A stretch of 26,762 bases of DNA from Apopatocola sp963628785 (GCA_963628785.1 CAVGGQ010000022.1:1-26762); one strand, 5' to 3'; shown: positions 7,971 to 16,735, counted from the stretch's first letter. Numbers and translations: made by a program. The notes: generated by a model not told the origin, from the letters alone.

Positions 7971-9971
7971 TTATGCCCGGGCCGGAGCCTGCGGCTCGGA
8001 TTTATGCTTTTTGCTTGTAATGTAGCAGAAAGCAATGAGACCGAAGCCGATGATGCAGGCTGTGATGTCCGTCCATGCAGCGGGAGCGAGGAAGAGAATG
8101 GCGGAGCCGAAGAACAGTGCACGCAACAGCCAGTTCAGGTCGCGGAACATATATCCGGCAACGCAGGCGGCGAGGAAGACGGTAGCGCATGCCGTCATAA
8201 GGCAGGCGAGAATGATCTCCCAAGGCGTACCGAGAAGCAGCATGGCGGGACGGAAAACGAACATAAAGGGAGCGATAAATGCGACAATGGCGAAGGTGAA
8301 CGCTTTCCAGCCGGTCTTCCATGCGCTGGCGTTTGCAATGCCTGCAGCGGTGAAGGAAGCTAGGCACACCGGCGGGGTGATCTGAGCGATAACGCCGAAG
8401 TAGAAGATGAACATGTTGGCAACGATAGTCTCGACGCCGAGGTTCATAATGGCGGAGCAGAAGAGCGTGTTCGCGATAAGGTAAGCAGCCACGGTCGGAA
8501 GGGCCATGCCAAGGAGCAGGCAGCCGATGGCTGCGACGATCAGAGCGAGGAGCAGACTGCTGCCGCCGGCCTGACCGATGAGCTTCGCGATTTTAACGGC
8601 GATACCGGAGCGAACGACGATACCGATCATGATGCCGCAGGCGGCGGTCGGAATGGCAATGTTTGCGGACTGGCGCACGCCGTCGATGATCGTGTTGAGG
8701 ATCTTCTTCGGGGTCATGCGAGTCTCTTTATTGAGCATGCTCAGAATGAGCGAGAGAATGGCGCAGTAAAGAGCGGCGCGCGGCATCGAAGTGCCGGTGC
8801 AGATGAGAATGACAAGAAGAATGATGGGGGATAGGCGATAAACACGGGGGAGGATCGGGTTGCCGATGAATTTTTCGCCCTGACCGATCTTACGCTTCTT
8901 GGCAAGCAGATGCACGAGAATGAATGTGGCACCGTAATATGCGAGAGCGGGGATAATGGCGGTCTCGGCGATCTTCATGTAAGGAACGCCGATCATTTCC
9001 GCCATGATGAAGGCGCCGGTGCCCATGATCGGCGGCATGATCTGTCCGCCCGTGGAGGCTACGGATTCGACCGCGCCGGCTTCTTCGGGCGTGTAGCCGG
9101 CTTTCTTCATAAGAGGAATGGTGAAAACGCCGGTGGTGGAAACGTTCGCCTGCGCGGAGCCGGAGATCATACCGATAAGGCCGGAGGAGATGACCGCAGC
9201 CTTTGCCGGGCCGCCGGCCGTCTTGTCGGAGAGCTTCAGTCCCATGTTGATGAGAACCTCGCCGCCGCCGCAGTTGGCAAAGAACGCGCCGAAAATCATG
9301 AAATAGAAGAGAGTGTTCAGCGAGGCGGAAAGCGGGGAACCGAAGATGCCGTTCTGGCTGTAAAGCAGCGTCTCAAGGAACTGCGGGAAAGTCATGCCGG
9401 CAAAACGGAACAGTCCGGGGATGTACTGGCCGAACCAGGAATAGGCCATAAAGAAGGCAAGTACGAAGAACAGCGCCAGGGAGACGACACGCCGTACGGC
9501 TTCCATCATAACGAACAGAAGAAGGATGGCGACGAGCATATCCTGGGTCGTCATTTGATCGACATTGTAGATACGCAGGTTGAGTGCTTCTGCCTGCGTA
9601 AGGAAGTGATAGGCGATAAACGCAACGCATGCGAGAAGGAATCCGTCATAGATCCACCAAAGATTTTTATGAGGATTGTCCTGATTCTTGCACTTTTCGG
9701 ACATGGGGTTAAAGAGGAAAACCACCATCAGTGCAAAGCAAAGGTGCAGTGGGAGCTGTGCCCAGGGCTGCATCGGAGCGATCAGTTTAATGTACAGCTG
9801 GAATGCCAGCATGAGAATGGCAAGGACGGCCAACGTCCAGTAACGCCATTTGGGCATGGTCTTGAGGAGACGGGCAATTTTAGAGTCCTCGTCCTCTTCT
9901 TTCGCGAGTTCAGCGGCCTTCGCGTCCATGCTCTGCGAGCTGCCACTGTCTTTTTTCTTGAATATGCTCAT
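7971..9971 (-). CDS. TRAP transporter fused permease (4TM+12TM), TAXI type
   Basis: This 666-aa integral membrane protein fuses the small (DctQ-like) and large (DctM-like) TRAP subunits, the arrangement used with TAXI binding proteins. A charged cytoplasmic N-terminus of about 40 residues is followed by an N-terminal helix bundle (first helix WTLAVLAILMLAFQLYI). The large M domain carries the characteristic stretches SGLIGMISGSAQANVSTTGVF and STGGQIMPPIMGTGAFIMAE. The transporter would import an organic acid using an ion gradient. The ATG at 9971 has AAGGAGG ten bases upstream. It lies 100 bp behind its binding-protein gene and ends the operon. The substrate cannot be read directly; the enzymes upstream suggest a sugar acid. 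Confidence 0.93.
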   Translation of the reverse strand: MSIFKKKDSGSSQSMDAKAAELAKEEDEDSKIARLLKTMPKWRYWTLAVLAILMLAFQLYIKLIAPMQPWAQLPLHLCFALMVVFLFNPMSEKCKNQDNPHKNLWWIYDGFLLACVAFIAYHFLTQAEALNLRIYNVDQMTTQDMLVAILLLFVMMEAVRRVVSLALFFVLAFFMAYSWFGQYIPGLFRFAGMTFPQFLETLLYSQNGIFGSPLSASLNTLFYFMIFGAFFANCGGGEVLINMGLKLSDKTAGGPAKAAVISSGLIGMISGSAQANVSTTGVFTIPLMKKAGYTPEEAGAVESVASTGGQIMPPIMGTGAFIMAEMIGVPYMKIAETAIIPALAYYGATFILVHLLAKKRKIGQGEKFIGNPILPRVYRLSPIILLVILICTGTSMPRAALYCAILSLILSMLNKETRMTPKKILNTIIDGVRQSANIAIPTAACGIMIGIVVRSGIAVKIAKLIGQAGGSSLLLALIVAAIGCLLLGMALPTVAAYLIANTLFCSAIMNLGVETIVANMFIFYFGVIAQITPPVCLASFTAAGIANASAWKTGWKAFTFAIVAFIAPFMFVFRPAMLLLGTPWEIILACLMTACATVFLAACVAGYMFRDLNWLLRALFFGSAILFLAPAAWTDITACIIGFGLIAFCYITSKKHKSEPQAPARA

Positions 9972-9995
9972 TTTTTATTGACCTCCTTGCGAGGT

Positions 9996-10024
9996 GGGGA
10001 CGGACGCCGGAGGCGTCCGTCCCC
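9996..10024 (-). promoter_or_regulatory. Intercistronic hairpin between binding-protein and permease genes
   Basis: A perfect 13-bp GC-rich stem (9996-10008 with 10012-10024) and a 3-nt loop sit in the 100-bp gap after the TAXI gene stop. No T-run follows on the minus strand. Such structures usually protect the upstream mRNA end or partly stop transcription, so that binding protein is made in excess of permease. It ends close to the permease ribosome-binding site. Confidence 0.6.
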
Positions 10025-10071
10025 CTCAGACTTGGTATGCTTATCGGGGGTGAATTTCGAGTATGTTCGGA

Positions 10072-12138
10072 TCAAAGGAGACCGGCATCCTTGTAGTAAG
10101 CCAGCGCGCCGGGATGGAAATCAACGCCGCCGACAAGCTCGGAATCGCAGCTGCCTTCCACAGTCCAGCAGCTCAGCGCCGGGTAAACGGCAACGATCTC
10201 GTCGTGGTTCTCGATGAGAGTCTTGGTGATCATGTAAACGACTTCGTCGGAAAGAGTATCGGCGCAGAAAATGCCGTCGGGGCTGCCGGGGAGAACGAGC
10301 TCTTCGGTCTGACCCTTGAAGGAGTTCGCGGGAACGGTCACGCGGGCAAAGCCCTTTTCGTTGACGAACCAGTCGATGAGTTCATCGCCCCACTGCAGGA
10401 AGGTGACATCAACGGTGTTCGCGATCTCGTTCATCGTGGAGGAAGCGGAGGAAGTGTGGTCGATGTAGAAGTCAATCTGGCCGTCCTGGATGGCCGCCTT
10501 GTTGGCGTCACCACCCTGGTTGGTGATGCTGCCGCCCCAGGACTCTAGCTCTTCTTCGGTCACGCCGAAGTACTCAAGCAGCTTGTAGGCACCCTCGGCG
10601 TCCATGGAGCCGACGGGAGAGCAGCCGATGCGGAGAGGAAGCTTCTGTTCGAAGATCTCTTCGATGGTGGAAACGCCGTACTTCTCAAGGAAGGCGTTGC
10701 TGATGCAGTTGATGTAGCAGGAGGCAGTCAGACCGCCGAGAATGGCGGAGTAGCCGCTCGTGGGCTCTTTGCCGAGAGTGCCGTCTTCCTTGGCCCACTT
10801 CGCGGGAGCACCGTTGATGAAAGCAAGGTCAACGCCCGGGGTGGCGAAGAGGTAAGGAGCGCCCATGCCGCCCGGGTTGGTGGGCTGCACGTCTACGAGG
10901 CTGAAGCCGGCATCTTCTTCAAGCTGCTTGGCAAGCTCGATGATGTAGTTATAGGACGCGGATCCGACAGCGTCGGAAGAGAACACGATGGTCTCGCCGG
11001 AAACATCGTAGGTTTTGACTTCGCCGGCCGTCTCTTCGGCTTCGGCACCGTCATCGGAAATAAGGCCGACTTCCTTGTAGTACTTCAGCGCGCCGGGGTG
11101 GAAATCAACACCGCCGACAAGCTCGGAATCGCAGCTGCCTTCCACAGTCCAGCAGCTCAGCGCCGGGTAAACGGCAACGATCTCGTCGTGGTTCTCGATG
11201 AGAGTCTTGGTGATCATGTAAACGACTTCGTCGGAAAGAGTATCGGCGCAGAAAATGCCGTCGGGGCTGCCGGGGAGAACGAGCTCTTCGGTCTGACCCT
11301 TGAAGGAGTTCGCGGGAACGGTCACGCGGGCAAAGCCCTTTTCGTTGACGAACCAGTCGATGAGTTCATCGCCCCACTGCAGGAAGGTGACATCAACGGT
11401 GTTCGCGATCTCGTTCATCGTGGAGGAAGCGGAGGAAGTGTGGTCGATGTAGAAGTCAATCTGGCCGTCCTGGATGGCCGCCTTGTTGGCGTCACCACCC
11501 TGGTTGGTGATGCTGCCGCCCCAGGACTCTAGCTCTTCTTCGGTCACGCCGAAGTACTCAAGCAGCTTGTAGGCACCCTCGGCGTCCATGGAGCCGACGG
11601 GAGAGCAGCCGATGCGGAGAGGAAGCTTCTGTTCGAAGATCTCTTCGATGGTGGAAACGCCGTACTTCTCAAGGAAGGCGTTGCTGATGCAGTTGATGTA
11701 GCAGGAGGCAGTCAGACCGCCGAGAATGGCGGAGTAGCCGCTCGTGGGCTCTTTGCCGAGAGTGCCGTCTTCCTTGGCCCACTTCGCGGGAGCACCGTTG
11801 ATGAAAGCAAGGTCAACGCCCGGGGTGGCGAAGAGGTAAGGAGCGCCCATGCCGCCCGGGTTGGTGGGCTGCACGTCTACGAGGCTGAAGCCGCCGTCCT
11901 CTTCGAGGTGCTTGGCGATCTCAACGATGTAGTTGTAGGATGCGGATCCGACAGCGTCGGAGGAAAATACGAGGGTTACATCCGAAAAATCGGTCTTTGC
12001 TTCGGTGGCATCCGCAGTGGCTTCTGTGGTGGTAGTGGTTTCCGTCGTCGCAGTAGTGGCAGTGGATTCCGTCGCACCGCAGGCAACCAGTCCGAATACC
12101 ATAACCAGGCAAAGGATCAGTGCCAGTGTCTTCTTCAT
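10072..12138 (-). CDS. Tandem (double-domain) TAXI solute-binding lipoprotein
   Basis: The 688-aa product has a lipoprotein signal peptide with lipobox LVAC (Cys20) and a Thr-rich spacer (about 22-50). Two complete TAXI-family periplasmic-type binding domains follow, at about 52-362 and 380-688, joined by an acidic linker. Single-domain TAXI proteins are about 320-340 aa, so this is an in-frame duplication with only one lipid anchor. The domains repeat with a period of 328 codons. Residues 83-343 and 411-671 are identical, and so is the DNA as I read it. The ATG has AAAGGAG upstream. The protein would capture the ligand at the cell surface for the adjacent TRAP permease. Confidence 0.92.
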   Translation of the reverse strand: MKKTLALILCLVMVFGLVACGATESTATTATTETTTTTEATADATEAKTDFSDVTLVFSSDAVGSASYNYIVEIAKHLEEDGGFSLVDVQPTNPGGMGAPYLFATPGVDLAFINGAPAKWAKEDGTLGKEPTSGYSAILGGLTASCYINCISNAFLEKYGVSTIEEIFEQKLPLRIGCSPVGSMDAEGAYKLLEYFGVTEEELESWGGSITNQGGDANKAAIQDGQIDFYIDHTSSASSTMNEIANTVDVTFLQWGDELIDWFVNEKGFARVTVPANSFKGQTEELVLPGSPDGIFCADTLSDEVVYMITKTLIENHDEIVAVYPALSCWTVEGSCDSELVGGVDFHPGALKYYKEVGLISDDGAEAEETAGEVKTYDVSGETIVFSSDAVGSASYNYIIELAKQLEEDAGFSLVDVQPTNPGGMGAPYLFATPGVDLAFINGAPAKWAKEDGTLGKEPTSGYSAILGGLTASCYINCISNAFLEKYGVSTIEEIFEQKLPLRIGCSPVGSMDAEGAYKLLEYFGVTEEELESWGGSITNQGGDANKAAIQDGQIDFYIDHTSSASSTMNEIANTVDVTFLQWGDELIDWFVNEKGFARVTVPANSFKGQTEELVLPGSPDGIFCADTLSDEVVYMITKTLIENHDEIVAVYPALSCWTVEGSCDSELVGGVDFHPGALAYYKDAGLL
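10127..10909 (-). repeat. 783-bp exact direct repeat, copy 2 (C-terminal TAXI domain)
   Basis: Line-by-line comparison with 11111-11893 shows no difference over 783 bp at an offset of 984 bp. Mismatches begin at 10126 on one side and 10910 on the other. Confidence 0.9.
11111..11893 (-). repeat. 783-bp exact direct repeat, copy 1 (N-terminal TAXI domain)
   Basis: This is the partner of 10127-10909. The next ~85 bp at the 11894 side differ at roughly one base in five from the homologous bases of copy 2, so identity ends abruptly although homology continues. Confidence 0.9.
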
Positions 12139-12207
12139 TTCTGTTCTCCTTTCAATTTTGAAAAACTTCTTTTATTTTTCCGGCATCGCCGGATGGGATA
12201 CGATGGA

Positions 12208-13290
12208 TCATGCTTTGGCGTTCGCCATGCGGATGGCGTAGTCCATGGCATTTACGAGACTGAGCGCGTTCGCGCTGCCGCTGCCGGCGTGGCCGAAGCC
12301 TGTGCCGTGGTCAACGCTGGCGCGGATGATGGGAAGACCGAGCGTAACATTCACGCCAGCGACGGCATCCCAGTGTCCCGCTTCGCGGTTATAGACAAAT
12401 CCCTTCACCTTGAGAGGAATGTGCCCCTGGTCGTGGTACATGCACACCACGATGTCGTACCAGCCGCCGATGGCCTTGGAAAATACCGTGTCCGGCGGCG
12501 TCGGCTTCTTATCGGGAATGCAGATGCCTTCCGCCATCGCTTCGTCGATGGCCGGCTGGATCTCTTCGATCTCTTCGCGACCGAAGAGCCCGTTTTCGCC
12601 ACAGTGCGGGTTGAGCCCGGCGACGGCGATGCGCGGCTTTTCGATGCCGAGCGCCTTGCAGCCGGCATTGGCGATGCGAATGACTTCAAGCACGCGCGGT
12701 TTCTTCACACGGTCACACGCCTCGCGGAGCGAAACATGCGTGGACACGTGGACAACGCGCAGCTCCTCGTGAGCGAGCATCATGGTGTATTTTTCGGTGT
12801 TCGTGTAATGCGCGTAGATCTCGGTGTGTCCGCTGAAGTGATGGCCTGCCATGTTGATGGCTTCCTTGCTCAGCGCATTCGTTACGGTGGCGTCCACCTC
12901 GCCTGCCATGGCAAGCTCGATGACTTTCTTTACATATTGGAACGCCGCCTCGCCGCCGAGCGCCGTGGCGCCCAGACCGAACGGCTTCGGTTCATCGCTG
13001 CTGCAGGGAATGTCCTCACTCTTTACGATGCCGAGGGAGAGCACATCGATGACGCCGTAGGTGAAATTTGCGTCCGCGACTTTTTCGATGACGCGGATGC
13101 GGAGATCCGTTCCGTTGAGCTTGTTGTAAACGGCAACGGCGTATTCCATCGATGCCGCGTCGCCGACGATCACCGGACGGCAGCACTCGTAGATGACCTC
13201 ATCGGCAAGCGCCCGAACGGAGATCTCCGGCCCGTTGCCGAAAGGATCACCCATGGTAATGCCGAGGATCGGCTTTTTGACTGTATCCAT
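12208..13290 (-). CDS. pdxA2: PdxA-like 4-phospho-acid-sugar dehydrogenase (PdxA2 type)
   Basis: This 360-aa NAD-dependent dehydrogenase belongs to the PdxA family. Motifs are GITMGDPFGNGPEI (10-23), GHTE (His155), a THVSL block (His185), GLNPHCGENG (His229), YHDQGH (His286) and DHGTGFGHAGSG (328-339). His185, His229 and His286 match the divalent-metal ligands of PdxA. The classical enzyme oxidises 4-phosphohydroxy-L-threonine for vitamin B6. Paralogues beside DUF1537 kinases instead oxidise 4-phospho-D-threonate or -erythronate, which decarboxylates to dihydroxyacetone phosphate. The operon context favours the catabolic role. It lies 19 bp after the aldolase gene and 69 bp before the TAXI gene; a small hairpin (12180-12192) in that gap lacks a T-run. 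Confidence 0.93.
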   Translation of the reverse strand: MDTVKKPILGITMGDPFGNGPEISVRALADEVIYECCRPVIVGDAASMEYAVAVYNKLNGTDLRIRVIEKVADANFTYGVIDVLSLGIVKSEDIPCSSDEPKPFGLGATALGGEAAFQYVKKVIELAMAGEVDATVTNALSKEAINMAGHHFSGHTEIYAHYTNTEKYTMMLAHEELRVVHVSTHVSLREACDRVKKPRVLEVIRIANAGCKALGIEKPRIAVAGLNPHCGENGLFGREEIEEIQPAIDEAMAEGICIPDKKPTPPDTVFSKAIGGWYDIVVCMYHDQGHIPLKVKGFVYNREAGHWDAVAGVNVTLGLPIIRASVDHGTGFGHAGSGSANALSLVNAMDYAIRMANAKA

Positions 13291-13309
13291 TTTCTTTGCC
13301 TCCCGGCTT

Positions 13310-14218
13310 TCAGCAGAGACCCAACTCTTCGTTTTCCTTCAATACGGCCTTCAGCTCTTCCATTCCCTCGTCACAGAGGTAGTTGAACGGGCGGCGGCAT
13401 TCGCCGACCGGGTAGCCGAGCATATTGACGCCCTTTTTGATAATAGTGTTGGAGTTGCCAAATTTGAACACGCGCTGGATGGTGCCGATGCGCTGCTGGC
13501 ACTCCTCGGCCTTCTCCAGATCTCCGGCAATGAAACTGTTGTAGATCTGCGTGACCGTCTTGGGGTAGAGGTTGGCGCGTCCTGCGATGCCGCCTGCGCC
13601 GCCGGCGCGAAGACCGGTGAGGATGGCACCGTCGTTTCCGGCGAACACGGAAAACGGCTTGCCGAGATCCTGCGTTTCGCGGATGTACGCCTTCAGGTTC
13701 TCAATGTCACCGCTCGAATCCTTTGCGCCGAGGATCACATCGACATCTTTGGCAAGACGGCGGACCGTCTCGGGAAGAATCTTGTTGTTCGTGCGCGGGG
13801 GAATATTGTAGAGAACGATGGGAATATTGACATGCTTGGCCACTTCGCTGTAATGGCGGTAGAGCTCTTCCTGACTGGCTGTGGCAAAGCTCGGCGTGAC
13901 GATGGACAGCACATCCGCACCCAGCTCCTCGGCACGGCGGCTCATGTACACCGTATCCGCTGTGGTGATGCAGCCGCTCCCGGCGTACACCGGAACGCGT
14001 CCGTGCACCTGGTCGACGGTCGTCTCGAGGATCTCTTCTTTCTCCTTCAGCGAAAGGGCGTAGCCCTCGCCGTTGGTACCGAAGCAGAAAATGCCGTGAA
14101 CGCCTCCGGCGATCTGGCGCTCGATCTGGTTGCGCAGCTCCGGAAGATTTACGCTCTCGTCCGCGTTCATCGGGGTGATGATCGGCGGTACGATGCCGTG
14201 CAGTTTGATTTCTTTCAT
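13310..14218 (-). CDS. DapA/NanA-family class I aldolase (lyase)
   Basis: The 302-aa product is a (beta/alpha)8 Schiff-base lyase. It has GTNGE (47-51), YNIPPRT (Tyr137, Arg142) and GAKDSSG with the Schiff-base Lys166, followed by GGAGGIAG. The YY pair usual in dihydrodipicolinate synthase is replaced by SF in TPSFATASQ (107-115). This argues for a 2-keto-3-deoxy acid or related aldolase and against lysine synthesis. It probably cleaves a 2-keto acid to pyruvate plus a short aldehyde that the neighbouring alcohol dehydrogenase could use; this is inference. The start at 14218 is chosen over one nine codons upstream because AAAGGAG precedes it and the family N-terminus (KLHGIVPPIITP) begins there. 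Confidence 0.92.
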   Translation of the reverse strand: MKEIKLHGIVPPIITPMNADESVNLPELRNQIERQIAGGVHGIFCFGTNGEGYALSLKEKEEILETTVDQVHGRVPVYAGSGCITTADTVYMSRRAEELGADVLSIVTPSFATASQEELYRHYSEVAKHVNIPIVLYNIPPRTNNKILPETVRRLAKDVDVILGAKDSSGDIENLKAYIRETQDLGKPFSVFAGNDGAILTGLRAGGAGGIAGRANLYPKTVTQIYNSFIAGDLEKAEECQQRIGTIQRVFKFGNSNTIIKKGVNMLGYPVGECRRPFNYLCDEGMEELKAVLKENEELGLC

Positions 14219-14241
14219 ATTTTTCTCCTTTCGGCAACAGT

Positions 14242-15393
14242 TCATAGAACCTGCAGATAGATGCTGCGCGCATCTTCCGGCGTGACCGTTCTCATGTTGT
14301 TCACCAGAAGACGCTGCACGGACATGCCGGCTTCCACGAGGAAATCCAGGTCATCGCGGGAGACATTCCACTGCGAGAGATCCGTCGGAATGTCGAGATG
14401 CTTCACGATCTCACCCATGCGCTCAATGATCCACGCACTCTTCTCTTCGTCCGTGGTGCAGGTCTTCTCGCCGTGCACTGCGCGGTCGTAAGCCTGCGCA
14501 AGCTTATGGCGGATGGCCGGCTCGTTGAAGCGCATGACCGGCATGAGCAGGATGGCGTTCGATACGCCGTGCGCGATGTGGTACTTTCCGCCGAGCGGAT
14601 AGCTGAGCGCGTGGACGGCTGTCGTGCCGGAGCAGGTGATGGCAACGCCGCCGTAGAAAGCCGCGACCTGCATCTCACGCTTGGCGTCGAGAGCTTCGGG
14701 ATCGTCGCAGGCACGCTCGATATTGTTAAGGATCTTATCAAAGGCGTCGAGAGCGAAGGTATCGCTGAAGGGGTTCGCCTTGTTGCTCGTGAAGCACTCG
14801 ATGGCGTGCGCCATGGCATCCACGCCGCTGGCCGCCGCGATCTTGCGGGGCAGATTCTTGATCATGCGGGCGTCGAGCACCACATAGTCGGGGACCATGC
14901 TCGGATTTACGATGCCGATCTTGAGTTCCTTCTCGGGAACGGCAACGATCGCGTTTGGCGTCGCTTCCGAACCGGTGCCGGCTGTCGTGGGGATGAAGCA
15001 GGTCTGCACGGTCTTTACGCCGCGCAGAGGATCGTCCAGAAGATCTTTCACGGTGTACTCATCCGTTACGAGAATGCTCGCGAGCTTTGCCGTGTCCATC
15101 GCACTGCCGCCGCCGATGGCGACGATGAGGTCGGCACCCAGCTTGCGGAACTCGTCAACGACGCCCTGCACGGCCATGTAGCTCGGCTCGGCGGGGATGT
15201 CCGAGAATATCACTGTCTCCGTGCCGGCGGTTTGGATGATCTGCTGCGGAAGGTCCACAAGACCGGCGGCAAGGATACCCTTGTCCGTGAAGATGGCGGC
15301 CTTTTTGTGACCGGCAGCGATCATCTTGAGATTTTCCAGTGCGTCCACGCCGCTGTAGACGATGCGCGGCATTACCATATTGTATTTATCCAT
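14242..15393 (-). CDS. Iron-containing (group III) alcohol dehydrogenase
   Basis: The 383-aa product has the NAD-binding GGGSAMD (94-100) and TTAGTGSEAT motifs. It also carries the metal quartet Asp192, His196, His261 and His275 with normal family spacing. Family members interconvert aldehydes and alcohols (lactaldehyde, 1,3-propanediol, hydroxybutyrate and others), so the substrate cannot be fixed by motif. Between an aldolase and an acid-sugar kinase, it could reduce the aldolase's aldehyde or oxidise a hydroxy-acid. ATG at 15393 is preferred to an upstream TTG because AAAGGA precedes it and the conserved N-terminus starts there. Gaps to its neighbours are 23 and 35 bp. Confidence 0.93.
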   Translation of the reverse strand: MDKYNMVMPRIVYSGVDALENLKMIAAGHKKAAIFTDKGILAAGLVDLPQQIIQTAGTETVIFSDIPAEPSYMAVQGVVDEFRKLGADLIVAIGGGSAMDTAKLASILVTDEYTVKDLLDDPLRGVKTVQTCFIPTTAGTGSEATPNAIVAVPEKELKIGIVNPSMVPDYVVLDARMIKNLPRKIAAASGVDAMAHAIECFTSNKANPFSDTFALDAFDKILNNIERACDDPEALDAKREMQVAAFYGGVAITCSGTTAVHALSYPLGGKYHIAHGVSNAILLMPVMRFNEPAIRHKLAQAYDRAVHGEKTCTTDEEKSAWIIERMGEIVKHLDIPTDLSQWNVSRDDLDFLVEAGMSVQRLLVNNMRTVTPEDARSIYLQVL

Positions 15394-15428
15394 AGTTTTC
15401 ACCGATTCCTTTCTATTGTCAATCAAAT

Positions 15429-16640
15429 TTATTTCAACTTCAGCAGAATGTCCTCCTGCCCGAATCCGCCGGACTTGGAGAGCACCGAATGCAGCTCGCC
15501 GCGGTAGGCGAAGCCGGCTTCCACTACGCCGGGGAGAACTTCCCGCAGCGGCGTGAGCTCGCGGCAGCCGATGGCATCCATAAAGCCGAGCAGCGTGTCG
15601 CCGCCGATGATCATCAGCCGCGTTTTGGCGCCGCGGTCAAAGAGGTTTTTCAAAATCGCGCCGAGCAGCGCCGCAACGCGCCGCCCGAGCTCTTCGGGAG
15701 AGGCACCGCCTCCGATGTCGGCATTGCCGACAACGCCTGTGTCGATGAGGAGCTTATCGCTCGTTTCACACTGCGTCCAAAGCGCATCGAGAAAGTCCGT
15801 AAACTCCCTGCTTTCCCGACCGCATGCGAGGAGCTGTTCCACCGGCACATGCACGGTGTCAAAGCCGTAATGCGAGGCATATTCCACCTGGCAGAGCGAT
15901 ATCGGATTGACGCTTCCGCATACGACGGTCAGCTGCTTTTCCGCGGCGGGCCGCTCCGGAGCTTCCGCACCCTCTCCCAAAACGGAGGCGAGCGCTTCGG
16001 CAAGACCGCTGCATCCGGCAACGGCGTGCAGCCGATTTTCTTCGCGAAGATTGCGTACGGTCTTTTCCATGGCCTCCTGCGTTTCACAGTCCAGCACCGT
16101 GAGACGCTTCCCGTTATTCACCGGCGCGGGAGGAGTCGCACCGGTGAACACCTCTGTCGGAGAGGGCAGTTGCTTTTCGAGCAGCGCCGGGATATAACTT
16201 TCCGTGACCGGCTCAAACGGATCACGGCCGAATACGCTTTCGTGCACCGGCACGCCGTCAATATAATGTACGCCGTTTACTGTCACGCGGTTCATCGCGG
16301 GAAGCGCCGGGATGAAGAAAAGCTCGGAACTTCCGCTGCCGTCCAGCACGGCGGCCAGCTCCGCTCCGATGTTTCCGCGCAGGGCTGAATCGGTTTTTTT
16401 GAAAATGCACCCGATGCCGAGCTCCGCCGCCCTCTGCGAAAGAGCGTACACGCGGCGATAGGCTTCGTCTGCCGGTTCGTGCCGGGTGGGGACGCAAAGA
16501 ACGAGAACGCTTTCGGCCGAACTCTCGCTGTCGATCGCCGGGAGCAGGGAAACCTTGGTTTTCCGGCCGGCAGCCGAGAACTTGACGCCGGCATCCAGCG
16601 CGCCGGTCACATCATCCGCGAGTACAAGAATATCGATCAT
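15429..16640 (-). CDS. Four-carbon acid sugar kinase (DUF1537 family)
   Basis: The 403-aa product carries the N-terminal LADDVTGALDAGVKF motif of the sugar-binding domain. It also has the C-terminal nucleotide-binding GGDTLLGF and LPGVVEAG segments of DUF1537 kinases (DtnK, LtnK and OtnK types). These phosphorylate D-threonate, L-threonate or 3-dehydrotetronate at the 4-hydroxyl. Paired with a PdxA-like dehydrogenase, the D-threonate or D-erythronate route to dihydroxyacetone phosphate is most likely, but specificity is inferred. The ATG at 16640 is chosen over an open extension to 16772 because AAGGAGG lies 13 bases upstream, homology starts there, and a promoter lies inside the extension. 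It is the first gene of the operon. Confidence 0.93.
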   Translation of the reverse strand: MIDILVLADDVTGALDAGVKFSAAGRKTKVSLLPAIDSESSAESVLVLCVPTRHEPADEAYRRVYALSQRAAELGIGCIFKKTDSALRGNIGAELAAVLDGSGSSELFFIPALPAMNRVTVNGVHYIDGVPVHESVFGRDPFEPVTESYIPALLEKQLPSPTEVFTGATPPAPVNNGKRLTVLDCETQEAMEKTVRNLREENRLHAVAGCSGLAEALASVLGEGAEAPERPAAEKQLTVVCGSVNPISLCQVEYASHYGFDTVHVPVEQLLACGRESREFTDFLDALWTQCETSDKLLIDTGVVGNADIGGGASPEELGRRVAALLGAILKNLFDRGAKTRLMIIGGDTLLGFMDAIGCRELTPLREVLPGVVEAGFAYRGELHSVLSKSGGFGQEDILLKLK

Positions 16641-16706
16641 CGTCTGCCGAGCGCCTCCTTCTTGCGGCGGAGAATATACTCCCGCCCCTTGTTTCCTTAT
16701 GTTCCG

Positions 16707-16735
16707 ATTATACACAAGCGTTTTTTCCGGGGAAA
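16707..16735 (-). promoter_or_regulatory. Promoter and palindromic operator of the acid-sugar operon
   Basis: On the minus strand a perfect TATAAT (16707-16712) lies 66 nt before the kinase ATG. There is no good -35 hexamer. The -35 region instead holds the inverted repeat TTTCC-GG-GGAAA (16724-16735). A perfect -10 with a poor -35 overlapped by a palindrome suits a promoter controlled by a bound protein. Confidence 0.5.

Noticed and set aside
10127..11893. The long repeat as a mobile element or CRISPR-type array.
   Set aside because: It is wholly inside one reading frame with a codon-exact period and no spacers, terminal repeats or transposase.
12180..12192. A hairpin between pdxA2 and the TAXI gene as a terminator.
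   Set aside because: The stem is only 5 bp and on the transcribed strand it is followed by A-rich, not T-rich, sequence.
8910..13386. Long plus-strand open frames (8910-10217 and 11908-13386) over the TRAP, TAXI and PdxA genes.
   Set aside because: The minus-strand products carry unmistakable family motifs and ribosome-binding sites; the plus-strand frames have neither.
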